Shown: piece by piece, positions 8,737 to 17,121 of the stretch
How the letters are laid out: each line of letters begins with the position of its first letter
Position numbering within the stretch: the first letter of the stretch is position 1
DNA from: Secundilactobacillus mixtipabuli
GTDB taxonomy: Bacteria > Bacillota > Bacilli > Lactobacillales > Lactobacillaceae
Reading direction: 5' to 3'
NCBI RefSeq assembly: GCF_002217925.1
Contig: NZ_BCMF01000004.1
Span: 62,001-126,000 of the forward strand
Length of the DNA: 64,000 bases
The notes under the pieces: model-generated
The model's database searches: none
What the model saw: only the letters and a program-made list of their open reading frames with translations
Told to the model about the DNA's origin: nothing
Translations under genes and position numbers: made by a program

Positions 8737-8788
8737 AAAAAAGCAAGCTACTTGCAGTCATATTTAACTGCAAGTAGCTTGCTTTTAT
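8737..8788. terminator. Bidirectional terminator
   Basis: A perfect arm pair of about 20 bases (AAAAGCAAGCTACTTGCAGT and its complement) is flanked by A and T runs between convergent genes. Confidence 0.9.
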
Positions 8789-8795
8789 TAATCTA

Positions 8796-9335
8796 TTAAT
8801 AAGCATTACCAACCACGACGTAAGTCACGCCACCATCGACCGACTTAAGCAGCTGCCCATTAGTGTTAGTCTTATACCAGGCAATGGTTGGACTTGTACT
8901 TGGATCCGCACCCTGAGCCCTCATATTGGCAGATTGGTGATTTTCCTGAACTTGAACAACGTAAGTACCTGAACCAGACTGACTAAATTGAAAGGTTAAG
9001 TCTTGCGGTGCGTACTGACTACTCAAAGACTGTGAGATGCGATTGGCAACTGACTGCTGCGTCACAGCAGGATGAGTTTGCGTCGTACTGGTCTTATTTT
9101 GCTGCTCTGAAGCGGCCTTTTCTCCCGTCTTGTCACTGGTTTTCTCTGACGGAGAAGTCGACTCAGAAGCCGCTTGTTCAGAAGATGACTGACTGGCTGA
9201 ACCGTTATTAGCCACTTTATTTTCGGTTTTAGCCGATGACTCACTAGTTGCTGAATGAGACTTATTTTGCGATCCGCATCCTCCAAGAAGCCCCAAAACA
9301 GTCAATGGTAAAATCAATTTAATTAATGTTTTCAT
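8796..9335 (-). CDS. Secreted lipoprotein, unknown function
   Basis: A 179-residue protein with a short lipoprotein signal ending in a lipobox (VLGLLGGC; Cys about residue 20). A Ser/Thr/Lys/Glu-rich low-complexity linker (about residues 23-90) follows, then a compact C-terminal domain of about 85 residues containing TYVVQVQENH and SPTIAWYKTNTNG. The layout is a membrane-anchored protein with a wall-spanning linker and exposed domain. I do not recognise the domain. The ribosome site is poor. Confidence 0.75.
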   Translation of the reverse strand: MKTLIKLILPLTVLGLLGGCGSQNKSHSATSESSAKTENKVANNGSASQSSSEQAASESTSPSEKTSDKTGEKAASEQQNKTSTTQTHPAVTQQSVANRISQSLSSQYAPQDLTFQFSQSGSGTYVVQVQENHQSANMRAQGADPSTSPTIAWYKTNTNGQLLKSVDGGVTYVVVGNAY

Positions 9336-9440
9336 CGCTTGTCATTTGGCAAACTCATCCCACAGAGTCTGCCTCTCCCCCCTTACTTATTTACGCCCAT
9401 TATACCATGTGTGCAAATAGAAATGAGGGTAAAGCGCGTG

Positions 9441-10034
9441 TTAGTTGACCGTACCAGCGAAACTTGGCATAAAGTAGCTGCTGATCGTTTCAACATCCAC
9501 GTTTTGACCTGGCTGCGGTGCTGCTACAAACTGATTGTTACCGATATAAATAGCAACGTGGTGTGAAGCGCCTTTAGCACCCCAGAAAAGTAAATCGCCC
9601 GGTTTAGCTTGTGATACAGGCTTAGTCGTCACTTGGCTCTCCTGAGTAACCGTGTAGTGGCCTAAATGGCGGTTAGCCGCATGTGCATAAACGTAGTCCG
9701 TTAGACCGGAACAGTCCATACCGCGTAAAGATTCGCCGCCCCAGACGTAGGGAATATTCATCGTCGCAAGCTTTTTGGCCAAATTCACCACGGCTTTTGC
9801 GCGAGGTGTACTGGCTGTTTCACCGCCACTGATAGCTGCTGTCGAACTGGTTGTAGACTGTGTAGCTGCAGTATCGTTGTAATTGCTAGAATGACCTTCA
9901 ACTGCATCATGAGCTGCTTTGGCCGCTGCTTGATTAGGCAAAGCTTGAATCGTGGCAGCTGAAGCCGTCGTCATCGTTGCCCCAAAGAGGGAAAAGGTTG
10001 CTGTTAGGATAAGTAAACTATGTTTTAATTTCAA
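9441..10034 (-). CDS. Secreted NlpC/P60 cell-wall endopeptidase
   Basis: Residues 1 to about 26 form a signal peptide (KHSLLILTATFSLFG, then an ATTASA-type cleavage region). After a short linker, residues about 85-197 form an NlpC/P60 domain with catalytic Cys in GMDCSGLTDYV and His in SHHVAIYIG, and the usual KPGDLLFW strand between them. Such enzymes cut the D-Glu to diamino-acid bond of peptidoglycan stem peptides. There is no LysM or SH3 anchor. I place the start at TTG 10034, since GAGGTG lies 6 bases before it; a GTG at 10043 is inside the RBS. Confidence 0.88.
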   Translation of the reverse strand: MKLKHSLLILTATFSLFGATMTTASAATIQALPNQAAAKAAHDAVEGHSSNYNDTAATQSTTSSTAAISGGETASTPRAKAVVNLAKKLATMNIPYVWGGESLRGMDCSGLTDYVYAHAANRHLGHYTVTQESQVTTKPVSQAKPGDLLFWGAKGASHHVAIYIGNNQFVAAPQPGQNVDVETISSYFMPSFAGTVN

Positions 10035-10043
10035 AGTAATCAC

Positions 10044-10320
10044 CTCATATAATATATTATTTATTAATAGTATTAATCATACCCGATTAACATCACGAGG
10101 AGATTACAGCGCAATTGATTTTTTGTAACATTTGTTTGCAACACTTTCTTTATTCTGTTCAACCCCAACAGAGCAGTCCTCAAGTCCCTTCCGTCATTCT
10201 AAGAAGCCATTTTAGCCATTAACCCGTTTCTAATTCTTTGGCGGACTCCCAAAAATCGTATATAATAAGATGTAGGTTTAGTTGTGTTTAGTTTTAAGTC
10301 ATATCAGGTGGAGGTATATT
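10044..10320. promoter_or_regulatory. Divergent intergenic region with a sigma-A promoter
   Basis: On the plus strand TTGGCG (10238-10243) and TATAAT (10261-10266) are exactly 17 bases apart and serve the small gene at 10321. The opposite half is AT-rich and should hold the promoter of the NlpC/P60 gene, but I cannot define it. Confidence 0.65.
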
Positions 10321-10509
10321 ATGGAGCAAGAAGTTACCGGTATTGCAGAAAAAATCATTCAATATCAAAAGAAGCATAATCTTACAGATACTGAACTGGC
10401 CTTAAATCTTCACATTACTGTTGAACGGTTACACAATATCAAATCAATGGAAAGTGACCCAACGACTGAGGAAACAGCGGTACTGAATCATTTTATCAGC
10501 GCCAGTTAG
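10321..10509 (+). CDS. Small helix-turn-helix-like protein
   Basis: A 62-residue acidic cytoplasmic protein. The central stretch (LTDTELALNLHITVERLHNI) looks like a helix-turn-helix. It resembles the short LBP_cg2779-type proteins of lactobacilli, from memory only. GGTGGAGG lies 6 bases before the ATG and a good promoter precedes it. No function is known to me. Confidence 0.72.
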   Translation: MEQEVTGIAEKIIQYQKKHNLTDTELALNLHITVERLHNIKSMESDPTTEETAVLNHFISAS

Positions 10510-10554
10510 TCAGTTTGAAAGTCAAAGCTCACGAATTTGAAGCAACGCATTGCA

Positions 10555-10602
10555 GTAAAAAACAGCTTAGCCACCGGGCTTCCGGTAGTTAAGCTGTTTT
10601 TG
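10555..10602. terminator. Bidirectional terminator
   Basis: Long hairpin (AACAGCTTAGCCACCGG with its imperfect complement) flanked by A and T runs between convergent genes. Confidence 0.88.
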
Positions 10603-11089
10603 TCATCACTTTTTCAAACGCGTCATAAGTCGCTTGATCAAACGCTACCAGCGTCACATGAAGTGGTGCATCAAACTCCCTAATCGCCTTCACGGCAATT
10701 TTGCAGGCGGGTTCTAGTGGATAGCCATAGATACCCGTACTGATTGATGGAAAAGCCACCGACTGACAGTGATTCTCTACTGCTCGCTTTAAACTATTTT
10801 CGTAACAATTGCGCAGTAACTTAGGCTCTTCGAAGGAACCGTCACGCCAGATTGGACCTGGTGTATGGATCACAATGCGGACGGGTAAATTAAACCCAGG
10901 TGTCACCTTTGCCTCCCCTGTTGGGCAGCCGTGGAGTTTTCGACATGCAGCATCCAGCTTAGGACCCGCTGCGCGGTGAATGGCACCATCAACGCCACCG
11001 CCACCAACTAATCCCGTATTCGCCGCGTTAACGATCGCATCACCTTTAAATTTGGTGATGTCCCCTTTAATCAGTCTTAAGTCAGCCAT
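10589..11089 (-). CDS. Macro-domain protein (O-acetyl-ADP-ribose deacetylase-like)
   Basis: A stand-alone macro domain of 166 residues, the usual length for YmdB/MacroD-like enzymes that hydrolyse O-acetyl-ADP-ribose or remove mono-ADP-ribose. Visible marks are GDITKFKGDAIVNAAN, the glycine-rich GGGGVDGAIHRAAG loop and FPSISTGIYGYP. The ATG at 11089 has GAGGG 5 bases upstream. The end of the gene overlaps the terminator hairpin at 10555-10602. A 55-residue basic protein is encoded 9 bases upstream on the same strand and is probably co-transcribed. Confidence 0.92.
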   Translation of the reverse strand: MADLRLIKGDITKFKGDAIVNAANTGLVGGGGVDGAIHRAAGPKLDAACRKLHGCPTGEAKVTPGFNLPVRIVIHTPGPIWRDGSFEEPKLLRNCYENSLKRAVENHCQSVAFPSISTGIYGYPLEPACKIAVKAIREFDAPLHVTLVAFDQATYDAFEKVMTKTA

Positions 11090-11098
11090 TTTAATCCC

Positions 11099-11266
11099 TC
11101 ACTTCTTTTTTCTAGACCACCAATGCTTCTTCTGCCGTTTAGGTTGTGCCTTTTTCTCTTGCTGCAGCCGTTCCATTCCTACCCGCATTGGATTAGACGC
11201 TAAATCATTCAGATTTAAAGGATTTTTCCCCGATGCAGGCGATACACCCTTCTTTTCGTTAGTCAT
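11099..11266 (-). CDS. Small basic protein (55 aa) paired with the macro-domain gene
   Basis: An open frame with start ATG at 11266 encodes MTNEKKGVSPASG...KHWWSRKKK. The N-terminal part is polar (NPLNLNDLASNPMRVGMERL), and the C-terminal third is highly cationic and ends in WWSRKKK. The stop lies 9 bases before the macro-domain start, so the two form an operon. The ribosome site is weak (GGG). The spacing and sensible composition argue that it is real; I know no function. Confidence 0.6.
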   Translation of the reverse strand: MTNEKKGVSPASGKNPLNLNDLASNPMRVGMERLQQEKKAQPKRQKKHWWSRKKK

Positions 11267-11409
11267 TTTTAAACCCAACTTTCATGTTTTGTGTGTTTTT
11301 TACGGTATAATACATTTAGTATGATTAGTTTAAGTATACTGCCAAACTTGAGCTTCGTAAAAATCGTGCGCAATAGTTTATGGCATTTATTTTTTAAAGA
11401 GGTGGACTT

Positions 11410-12249
11410 ATGTCTATTCAAATCGTAACGGACTCAACCGTTCAGTTAACTGATGAGGAAAAATCAACATTGCCAATTACGGTAGTGCCCCTCATCGTTC
11501 GTTTAGGTCATCAAGAATTTTTAAACGATGGTGTACAAATCACCAATACGCAATTTCTGAGTCATTTAGTCAATGATGACGAACTGCCTAAAACAAGTCA
11601 GCCTTCTATCGGTCAGTTTTTAGAGGTTTTTGACCGGTTAGGCAAAAATGGCGACGAGGTTCTGTGCCTTAACCTGACTCACTTTTTGAGTGGGACTGTT
11701 AACGCTGCTAGACAGGCAGCAGAAATGACAGCAACCAAGGTCACCGTTGTTGATTCACTCTCAATCGATCGTGGCCTTGCGTTTCAGGTGATTACCGCTG
11801 CCAAATTAGCCAAGAATGGTGCGCCACTAGACACCATTCTCAACGCCATTGACCTGCACCGCTCCCATACAGAAATCTACGTTTTCCTTAACACACTGGA
11901 AAACCTTATTCGAGGTGGCCGGATCAGCAAAGCAGCAGGTGGCATCGCTAACCTGCTGAATATTAAAGTCATGGCCGAAGTTAAAAATGGTGAATTAAGG
12001 GTGGCGGCCAAGGGGCGCGGTAAACGGTTCATCCGGAAAGAAGTTGCTGACTTAGTTGAGCGGATCAAAGCCATTGCACCACCTAAGGTCGGCCTTACCC
12101 ACGTGGATAACCTCACCCAAGCTAGTGAGATTGCTAATCAAATCAAAGCAGCATTACCCAACACACTCGTGACCATTCACGAAGCAGGTCCTGTTATTAG
12201 CACTTACACCAGCGTTGGCGCCATCGCTATCGAATTTTACACTGATTAG
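11410..12249 (+). CDS. DegV family fatty-acid-binding protein
   Basis: A 279-residue DegV/FakB-like protein. It opens with IVTDSTVQLT, keeps the TSQPSIGQF block and the NLIRGGRISKA helix, and ends with the VGAIAIEFY strand where family members bind the fatty-acid carboxylate. FakB proteins present fatty acids to FakA kinase for incorporation into phospholipid. AGAGGTGG lies 7 bases before the ATG. No fakA is nearby, which is normal. Confidence 0.9.
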   Translation: MSIQIVTDSTVQLTDEEKSTLPITVVPLIVRLGHQEFLNDGVQITNTQFLSHLVNDDELPKTSQPSIGQFLEVFDRLGKNGDEVLCLNLTHFLSGTVNAARQAAEMTATKVTVVDSLSIDRGLAFQVITAAKLAKNGAPLDTILNAIDLHRSHTEIYVFLNTLENLIRGGRISKAAGGIANLLNIKVMAEVKNGELRVAAKGRGKRFIRKEVADLVERIKAIAPPKVGLTHVDNLTQASEIANQIKAALPNTLVTIHEAGPVISTYTSVGAIAIEFYTD

Positions 12250-12261
12250 GTCTGACAGCTC

Positions 12262-12302
12262 AAAAAGAAGATGTTCCCCAAAATGGGCAGCATCTTCTTT
12301 TT
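12262..12302. terminator. Bidirectional terminator
   Basis: AAAAAGAAGATG and CATCTTCTTTTT arms flank a short loop between convergent genes. Confidence 0.85.
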
Positions 12303-12317
12303 ACTTTCCACAAACCA

Positions 12318-12650
12318 TCATGGCCGGTTTTGCTTAACGGCTCGGTTACGCTGACTATTTTCTTCATGCTGGCGTTCCTGCTGCTCCTGCTTAATCCGTT
12401 CTAAACGAGCAGCTTCGGCCTTTTGTGCCTTATCTTTTTCAATGATTTTGATTTTATGATGGTTATATAACCCTAATAGGCCAAAACCAACAATCACTTG
12501 AAACGGAAAGGCAATAAAGGTCATCAGTGAATAGGGCTGATGCGTAAATTGCGGTGACAATAAATCATACAGAATCAACAATATCGCCATTGGCACGATA
12601 ATTTGCATGGTATCTTTAAACCATTTCGGCAACTTCTGCCATTTTTCCAT
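12318..12650 (-). CDS. Small membrane protein with a charged coiled-coil tail
   Basis: A protein of 110 residues with two transmembrane helices (about 17-34 and 43-62) and a long C-terminal stretch rich in K, E, Q and R (KDKAQKAEAARLERIKQEQQ) that should form a coiled coil in the cytoplasm. I do not recognise a family. The ATG at 12650 or the TTG just before it at 12653 may start the protein; GGGGGA lies 8-11 bases upstream. It starts 15 bases after the upstream 388-residue gene. Confidence 0.75.
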   Translation of the reverse strand: MEKWQKLPKWFKDTMQIIVPMAILLILYDLLSPQFTHQPYSLMTFIAFPFQVIVGFGLLGLYNHHKIKIIEKDKAQKAEAARLERIKQEQQERQHEENSQRNRAVKQNRP

Positions 12651-12665
12651 CAAAGAAGATTCCCC

Positions 12666-13832
12666 CTAAAGTTCGCCCTGATTACGGAGCTGTTTTTCCG
12701 TTAGTAGCGCATCCAAATAATCAAACGCCACTTCGTCGATTTCACTTAACTTTATTAGAATACCCATTTTATCAACAACGGTCCCTTGTTCAACTAGGTG
12801 AAAAATAATCTGGTTATTGCCGAACTTGCTGATGTAGCCCACCATATTCTCGTCGTCACTCAATTGTAAGCGGATCACGCGCTGAAACTTGCTGGCCTGG
12901 CTTAATACTTCCTGAAACAGATTATCGTTACTATCAAATAATCGTTCATCATTCAAGCCTGGCTGCGCTGTAACACCTAACGTCCTATCTAATGTCATAT
13001 AGGTCTTTACCACCGCTAAGTAATCGGACTTAGTCGTTACCTGTGCGATCGCTGTTAGTTTGACCAGCCAATAACCGCCAAACTGCCCCGTGATGTCGAC
13101 TAAGTTCATCATAACGCTGTCAGAGCCGATGGTATTCACTCGGCCGACAAAAAACATGCCTTCATCTGCAACTGGGTTAATTGAAATCAGTTGCTGGGTT
13201 TCTTCAGCCCGATGCAAAACAGCCGCAATATCAGTTAGGCTTGACAACGATTCCTTTGCCACTGGCTTCAGGGTCTGTAGATAACCCATGGCAGCAGTCT
13301 GAAGCGTCAGCTCCTTGCCTTCAAATTCAATGAGTGAGACATCATCAAAGGTTACTGTATCAAAGGGACGCTGATCTAGATGAAATTTATTAAAAACTTG
13401 AAAGTCAAAATCCCGCTCAGAAATACGGGTTACTTCGCCTTCATGCAGTTTACCGCTGGTTTTATCGAGGATCATTACCGCGGCTTCTTCCACCATGGCA
13501 TTCTCCAAGACCTGCCGAATCAATGGCCGTTTGGCGTTGAATTCAGTCGTCATCCGCCCAAAGGTAAAGAAGTGTTCAGCCGTCGCATTTTCAATCCGAT
13601 AACGCATATTATCGAGGTCGTCGCTTTCAAACTCAACAAATTCAATCACGTCAAAGGTCAGGTAGACGGCGCCGTCTTCGCTGCCGCTATCATCAAAAGT
13701 CGTTAAAATAATGCCAGCATCATCAACAATATCAACATACCCGGTATAAACGATATCTTGCTTAGCCTGATAAACGTTCACTAAAGCTTTTCGTTGTAAG
13801 GCATATTGCAGATCATTCATGATTGAATTCAT
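12666..13832 (-). CDS. Protein with four tandem small beta-barrel (Sm/SH3-like) repeats, unknown function
   Basis: A soluble, acidic 388-residue protein I cannot assign to a named family. Reading it against itself shows four similar modules at about residues 16-69, 117-171, 215-266 and 318-370. Each has a hydrophobic strand, 7-9 polar residues, then G-x-V/I-x-x-I/F, a second hydrophobic strand, a variable loop and a closing I/V-x-F/L-x-x-I-x-x-V strand. That is the strand pattern of small five-stranded barrels such as Sm or SH3 folds. Helical linkers separate them. The start at 13832 has AGGTGG 7 bases upstream; the longer in-frame start at 13859 would cover that site. It is followed by the coiled-coil membrane protein at 12318, probably in one operon. 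Confidence 0.75.
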   Translation of the reverse strand: MNSIMNDLQYALQRKALVNVYQAKQDIVYTGYVDIVDDAGIILTTFDDSGSEDGAVYLTFDVIEFVEFESDDLDNMRYRIENATAEHFFTFGRMTTEFNAKRPLIRQVLENAMVEEAAVMILDKTSGKLHEGEVTRISERDFDFQVFNKFHLDQRPFDTVTFDDVSLIEFEGKELTLQTAAMGYLQTLKPVAKESLSSLTDIAAVLHRAEETQQLISINPVADEGMFFVGRVNTIGSDSVMMNLVDITGQFGGYWLVKLTAIAQVTTKSDYLAVVKTYMTLDRTLGVTAQPGLNDERLFDSNDNLFQEVLSQASKFQRVIRLQLSDDENMVGYISKFGNNQIIFHLVEQGTVVDKMGILIKLSEIDEVAFDYLDALLTEKQLRNQGEL

Positions 13833-13964
13833 GGGCGCACCACCTCTCCGTTCGTTCATTTAACTATGGCAACACTGAAACTTTACGCTATTTTAGGCCT
13901 GAAAACAATCGATTTGCGTTAAAATGTAATTAAAATTAATTTTCATTAATAAGGGGATGTTACC

Positions 13965-14129
13965 ATGCCAGAGAAGTCTCGCAAAATAGAGAAGCAACAT
14001 GGCCTGCCAGAAATTAAAGCAGACGTCAAAACACCGCCTAATTCTGGTGGCATGATGGATTGGGGCCCGCTTTTCTCCTGGGGAAAGGGTTTGTTCTCAA
14101 AGATATTTAAACGTAAAAAGAGGTTGTGA
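13965..14129 (+). CDS. Small protein, 54 aa, cationic C-terminus
   Basis: The ATG at 13965 follows AAGGGGATG. The product begins MPEKSRKIEKQHG and ends in a Trp/Phe/Lys-rich amphipathic tail (FSWGKGLFSKIFKRKKRL) that could bind membrane. No family is recognised. Its last codons lie inside the left end of the repeated element at 14121-14341, so its present C-terminus may be set by that insertion. Confidence 0.5.
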   Translation: MPEKSRKIEKQHGLPEIKADVKTPPNSGGMMDWGPLFSWGKGLFSKIFKRKKRL

Positions 14130-14341
14130 CACAACTCGGTAGATTCCAGAATATAACCGCAAATAACGTCATTCCGATGGGTTTTATCGGGATGGCGTTA
14201 TTTGCGGTTATATGGCCTGAATCTGAGTTGTGGAACAGGTTAAGGCTATATTCAAGTAACGGAACTAAAGTAAATTTTAGGCTGTGTGTGAGTCGAGAAA
14301 TTAGATTAAATCGTTATCGACATAGATTTATATCACAGCCT
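14121..14341 (+). repeat. Structured intergenic repeat, copy 1 of 2 (221 bp)
   Basis: Copy 2 is at 38288-38508 in the same orientation and the same length. A 28-bp hairpin lies at 14151-14178 / 14186-14213 with the loop GGGTTTT. An outer stem pairs ACAACTC (about 14130-14136) with GAGTTGT (about 14225-14231), and the ends form short inverted repeats (AGGTTGTGA / TCACAGCCT). Within the 28-bp stem the two copies differ at eight positions, and every change keeps pairing: three full compensatory swaps and two U-G to C-G changes. It lies between convergent genes. It could be a MITE-like element or a structured RNA. Confidence 0.88.
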
Positions 14342-14350
14342 CCTTTTACT

Positions 14351-15037
14351 TTAAGCAACAATGCTTTCCAGTTTCTCAAGCTGATCAATTTCATAAGTTG
14401 GCTTAATTTCAGTTAAATTGGGTTGATGGTTAGGGTTGAACCACACCGAATCGAGCCCAAAGCTTGCAGCCCCCTTGATGTCAGAGGTTAAAGAATCCCC
14501 AATCACAATCGTTTTGGCTGGTTCATAAGCCTGAATATCGGCTGTCACCCGTTGAAAAAAAGCTTTAGCAGGTTTTTGAGCACCAACCAATTCGGAGATA
14601 AAGACGGCTTTAAAATAGTGGTCAAAATGGGCTGCTGAAAGCCGTTGTTGCTGCGTTTTAGCCACTCCGTTCGTCACCACATACAAATCGTGACTGCCAC
14701 TCAGATCATTCAGCACTTGGGGGGCCTGAGGCATTGGTTCGTGACCTTGCCCTAAGTAGTAGCGGTAACGTTCTTCCATTTTTTGACCATCAATGTGATT
14801 GATCCCCAGACGGGAAAAGAGGGTTTCAAACCGCTGCACTAACAGTTTTGACTTGCTAATTTTACCTAGTTCAAATTGCTGCCATAAAGCTAAATTTTCA
14901 TCGTGGTAAAATTCATAAGTAGCGCTACTGAGCGGCAATTTAAGCTCCTTAAATAACCCTTCTAGCGCCTGTTTTTCCGCTGCTTGAAAATTAAGTAAGG
15001 TATCATCAATATCAAAAAGTAATGTCTGGTATGCCAT
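14351..15037 (-). CDS. HAD-superfamily nucleotidase, YjjG/YfnB type
   Basis: A 228-residue HAD-IA hydrolase with motif I LLFDIDDTLLNFQ, a VVTNGV motif II, the GAQKPAKAFF lysine motif and VIGDSLTSDIKGA as motif IV. This pattern matches YjjG/YfnB pyrimidine 5'-nucleotidases, which remove non-canonical pyrimidine nucleotides. The ATG at 15037 shares its A with the stop of the upstream pump gene (TAATG), and AAAGGATG is inside that gene's end, so translation is coupled. Confidence 0.9.
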   Translation of the reverse strand: MAYQTLLFDIDDTLLNFQAAEKQALEGLFKELKLPLSSATYEFYHDENLALWQQFELGKISKSKLLVQRFETLFSRLGINHIDGQKMEERYRYYLGQGHEPMPQAPQVLNDLSGSHDLYVVTNGVAKTQQQRLSAAHFDHYFKAVFISELVGAQKPAKAFFQRVTADIQAYEPAKTIVIGDSLTSDIKGAASFGLDSVWFNPNHQPNLTEIKPTYEIDQLEKLESIVA

Positions 15038-16487
15038 TAAAATTCATCCTTTACTGGCTCAGTTGGCCGTTTAATTAAGCGGTATCCGGTTATCAGCGTT
15101 GCAATTGCACAGATAATTGTGGCAATCAAAAAGGCAATATGCATGCCGTAAATAAAGACATCTGGTCGCCCTTTAAGGTAAGTGGTTACCTTCTCACCCA
15201 TATCATGACCCATACCGGCAAACAGGACTGTTGTCGCAAAGGAAATGCCGACAACCATTCCTAGATTGCGAACTAAAGCATTCAAACCACCCGCGATGCC
15301 AAGGTTTTGAGGTTCTACTGAATTCATCACAATTGTATTGTTGGGTGCTTGGAAAATCCCGTTGCCAAGGCCCACAAAACCAACAATAGCGGTAAATAGC
15401 CACAGCGGCGTGCCAAGATCAGTTAACATGTAACCAATTTGACTCATTAAAATGATGATCAGACCGCAGAAGGTAATCAGTTCAGGTCCGATTCGATCCG
15501 ACACCGCCCCCGCCATTGGCGCCACAATCACTTGGACAATTGGAAAGGCCATTAAGATAAACCCAGCAGTGTTTGGCTTTAACCCGCGGGCATTTTCCAA
15601 ATAAAATGGCGAAATGACGTTAAAGAAGAAGTTCGTGACAAAAATCAGAAAACCGCATAACAAACTCATTGTAAAAGCACCATTTTTAAATAATGCAAAC
15701 GATAATAGCGGCCTGTCAAGCTGTCTTTCGACCCGAATAAAAATTGCGCCAATAATAAGTGCAAAGACGAACAGGCTTAAAATCAGCGGCTGTGTGAAGC
15801 CCATCTCTTGACCCAGGAAGATCCCGACAAATAGTGAGACCATGAATAAAGCCATGGTTGCTGCACCCGCCCGATCAATTTTTTCGTGGGATTTGGTCAG
15901 ATCCTTCGGTAAAATCGTCTGTCCAATGATGATGGTATCACCCCAATCGGGACGTTTAACCAGAAAATATACCCCCAGCTCAGATGGGATAATACAATAC
16001 CGCCTAGTCCCGGCCCGGCAATCGACCCTAAAGCCACGAATGACCCAATCATCCCTAAAGCACGACCACGCTCACTAAAGGGGAAAACTTCTGTAATAAT
16101 GCCGTTATTATTAGCCATCGTCATCGATGCGCCCAATGCTTGAACGATTCGAGCGGCTAATAATAGGTAAAAGCTCCCATTAGATCCAGCCAGTAACGAA
16201 CCAAAAACAAAGAGCACCGTGCCAATTCGGAAAATTCTGATTTTCCCAATTGAATCGCCCAATTTACCGAACAGCAATAGCAGTGAACAAATGACAATCA
16301 GATAAATGGAAACGACCCATTCAGCCTGATTCATCGGCACGTTTAAATCACCTGAAATAACGGGCAGCGCAATGTTAACAATACTAGCATCCAAAGTCGA
16401 CATGAACGTAAATAGGCCCACTGCCGCTAAGATCCACCAACGGTGTTTTTGAACCCGTTGGTCGGTTAAATAACTTTCAGTTGCCAC
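15037..16487 (-). pseudogene. DHA2-type 14-TM multidrug MFS pump, frameshifted
   Basis: Two frames together give one DHA2/EmrB-like pump of about 480 residues. The N-terminal part (16487 down to about 15930) runs from MATESYLTDQ through DASIVNIALP, FGKLGDSIGKI and GPGLGGIVLS to NVPIGV, then hits a stop at 15897. The C-terminal part continues in another frame from IIIGQTILPKD to KDEF. The switch lies at about 15925-15941 in an ATCATCAT microrepeat, where one base appears to be missing. Elsewhere both halves are free of stops, so the lesion is recent or is a sequence error. The start is GTG at 16487 after AAGGGGGG. If real, the pump is inactive. Confidence 0.85.
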
Positions 16488-16662
16488 GTTGTACCCCCCT
16501 TTTCATTGATTAAAACCATTCATTTACAAACTCTTAATCTACGCCTTTTTACCGCGTTATTCAAACACTTAAACCGCTGTTTAGTGAATTTCACTGCTAA
16601 CAAATCACGCACCTTGCTTAACCGCGTGGGGACTGCTATTCTATATATTCGAGGTGGAAAAT
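16488..16662. other. Divergent intergenic region, nothing firm
   Basis: It lies between the pump pseudogene and the gene at 16663. Only the GAGGTGG ribosome site at its right end is clear. Confidence 0.4.
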
Positions 16663-17031
16663 ATGACAGAAAATCGGTACTATCAACCTAAAAACGCAAA
16701 GGATGCGCTTCGCTATATCGAAGGGCTATTTAACCAGTACGTTCAAGCCCCTTTAACAATGGAATTAGTGGCATACCACCAAAAACTGATCAAGCAAATT
16801 CAAGAAGATATCTTGCCAGCTGCGCAAAACGCTGGTCAGGCCGTTCAAGTTGAAAACGCGAAACAAATGCTTTTAACAATGCAGTCCTGGCTTCGGATCC
16901 GCATGAGTGGCCAGCCCTTTGCAGGTAAAATGCACCACTTTAGATTCGAAGCGGATAACGCCAAGCCTAAATTCAAACGTCACGTCATTAAGGGTCGCAA
17001 CGGCGGTGCCCATCGTTCCGTCCGTCATTAG
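16663..17031 (+). CDS. Hypothetical protein, 122 aa
   Basis: A soluble helical protein without signal peptide (TENRYYQPKNAKDALRYIEG...), ending in a very basic tail with several R, K and H (GRNGGAHRSVRH) that could contact nucleic acid. The ATG at 16663 follows GAGGTGG by 5 bases. I do not recognise the family. Confidence 0.75.
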   Translation: MTENRYYQPKNAKDALRYIEGLFNQYVQAPLTMELVAYHQKLIKQIQEDILPAAQNAGQAVQVENAKQMLLTMQSWLRIRMSGQPFAGKMHHFRFEADNAKPKFKRHVIKGRNGGAHRSVRH

Positions 17032-17121
17032 TAATTCAAGCCTTTGTAATCCGTCATTTAACCTGCTAAAATTAAGAAGATTTCTGATGACAAATTTATT
17101 CTATAAAAGGTGGGTGTCATT

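Noticed and set aside
15037-16487. Two separate MFS genes (15037-15855 and 15897-16487)
   Set aside because: Together they make one DHA2 pump of normal length, and the frame changes at one point without missing or repeated segments.
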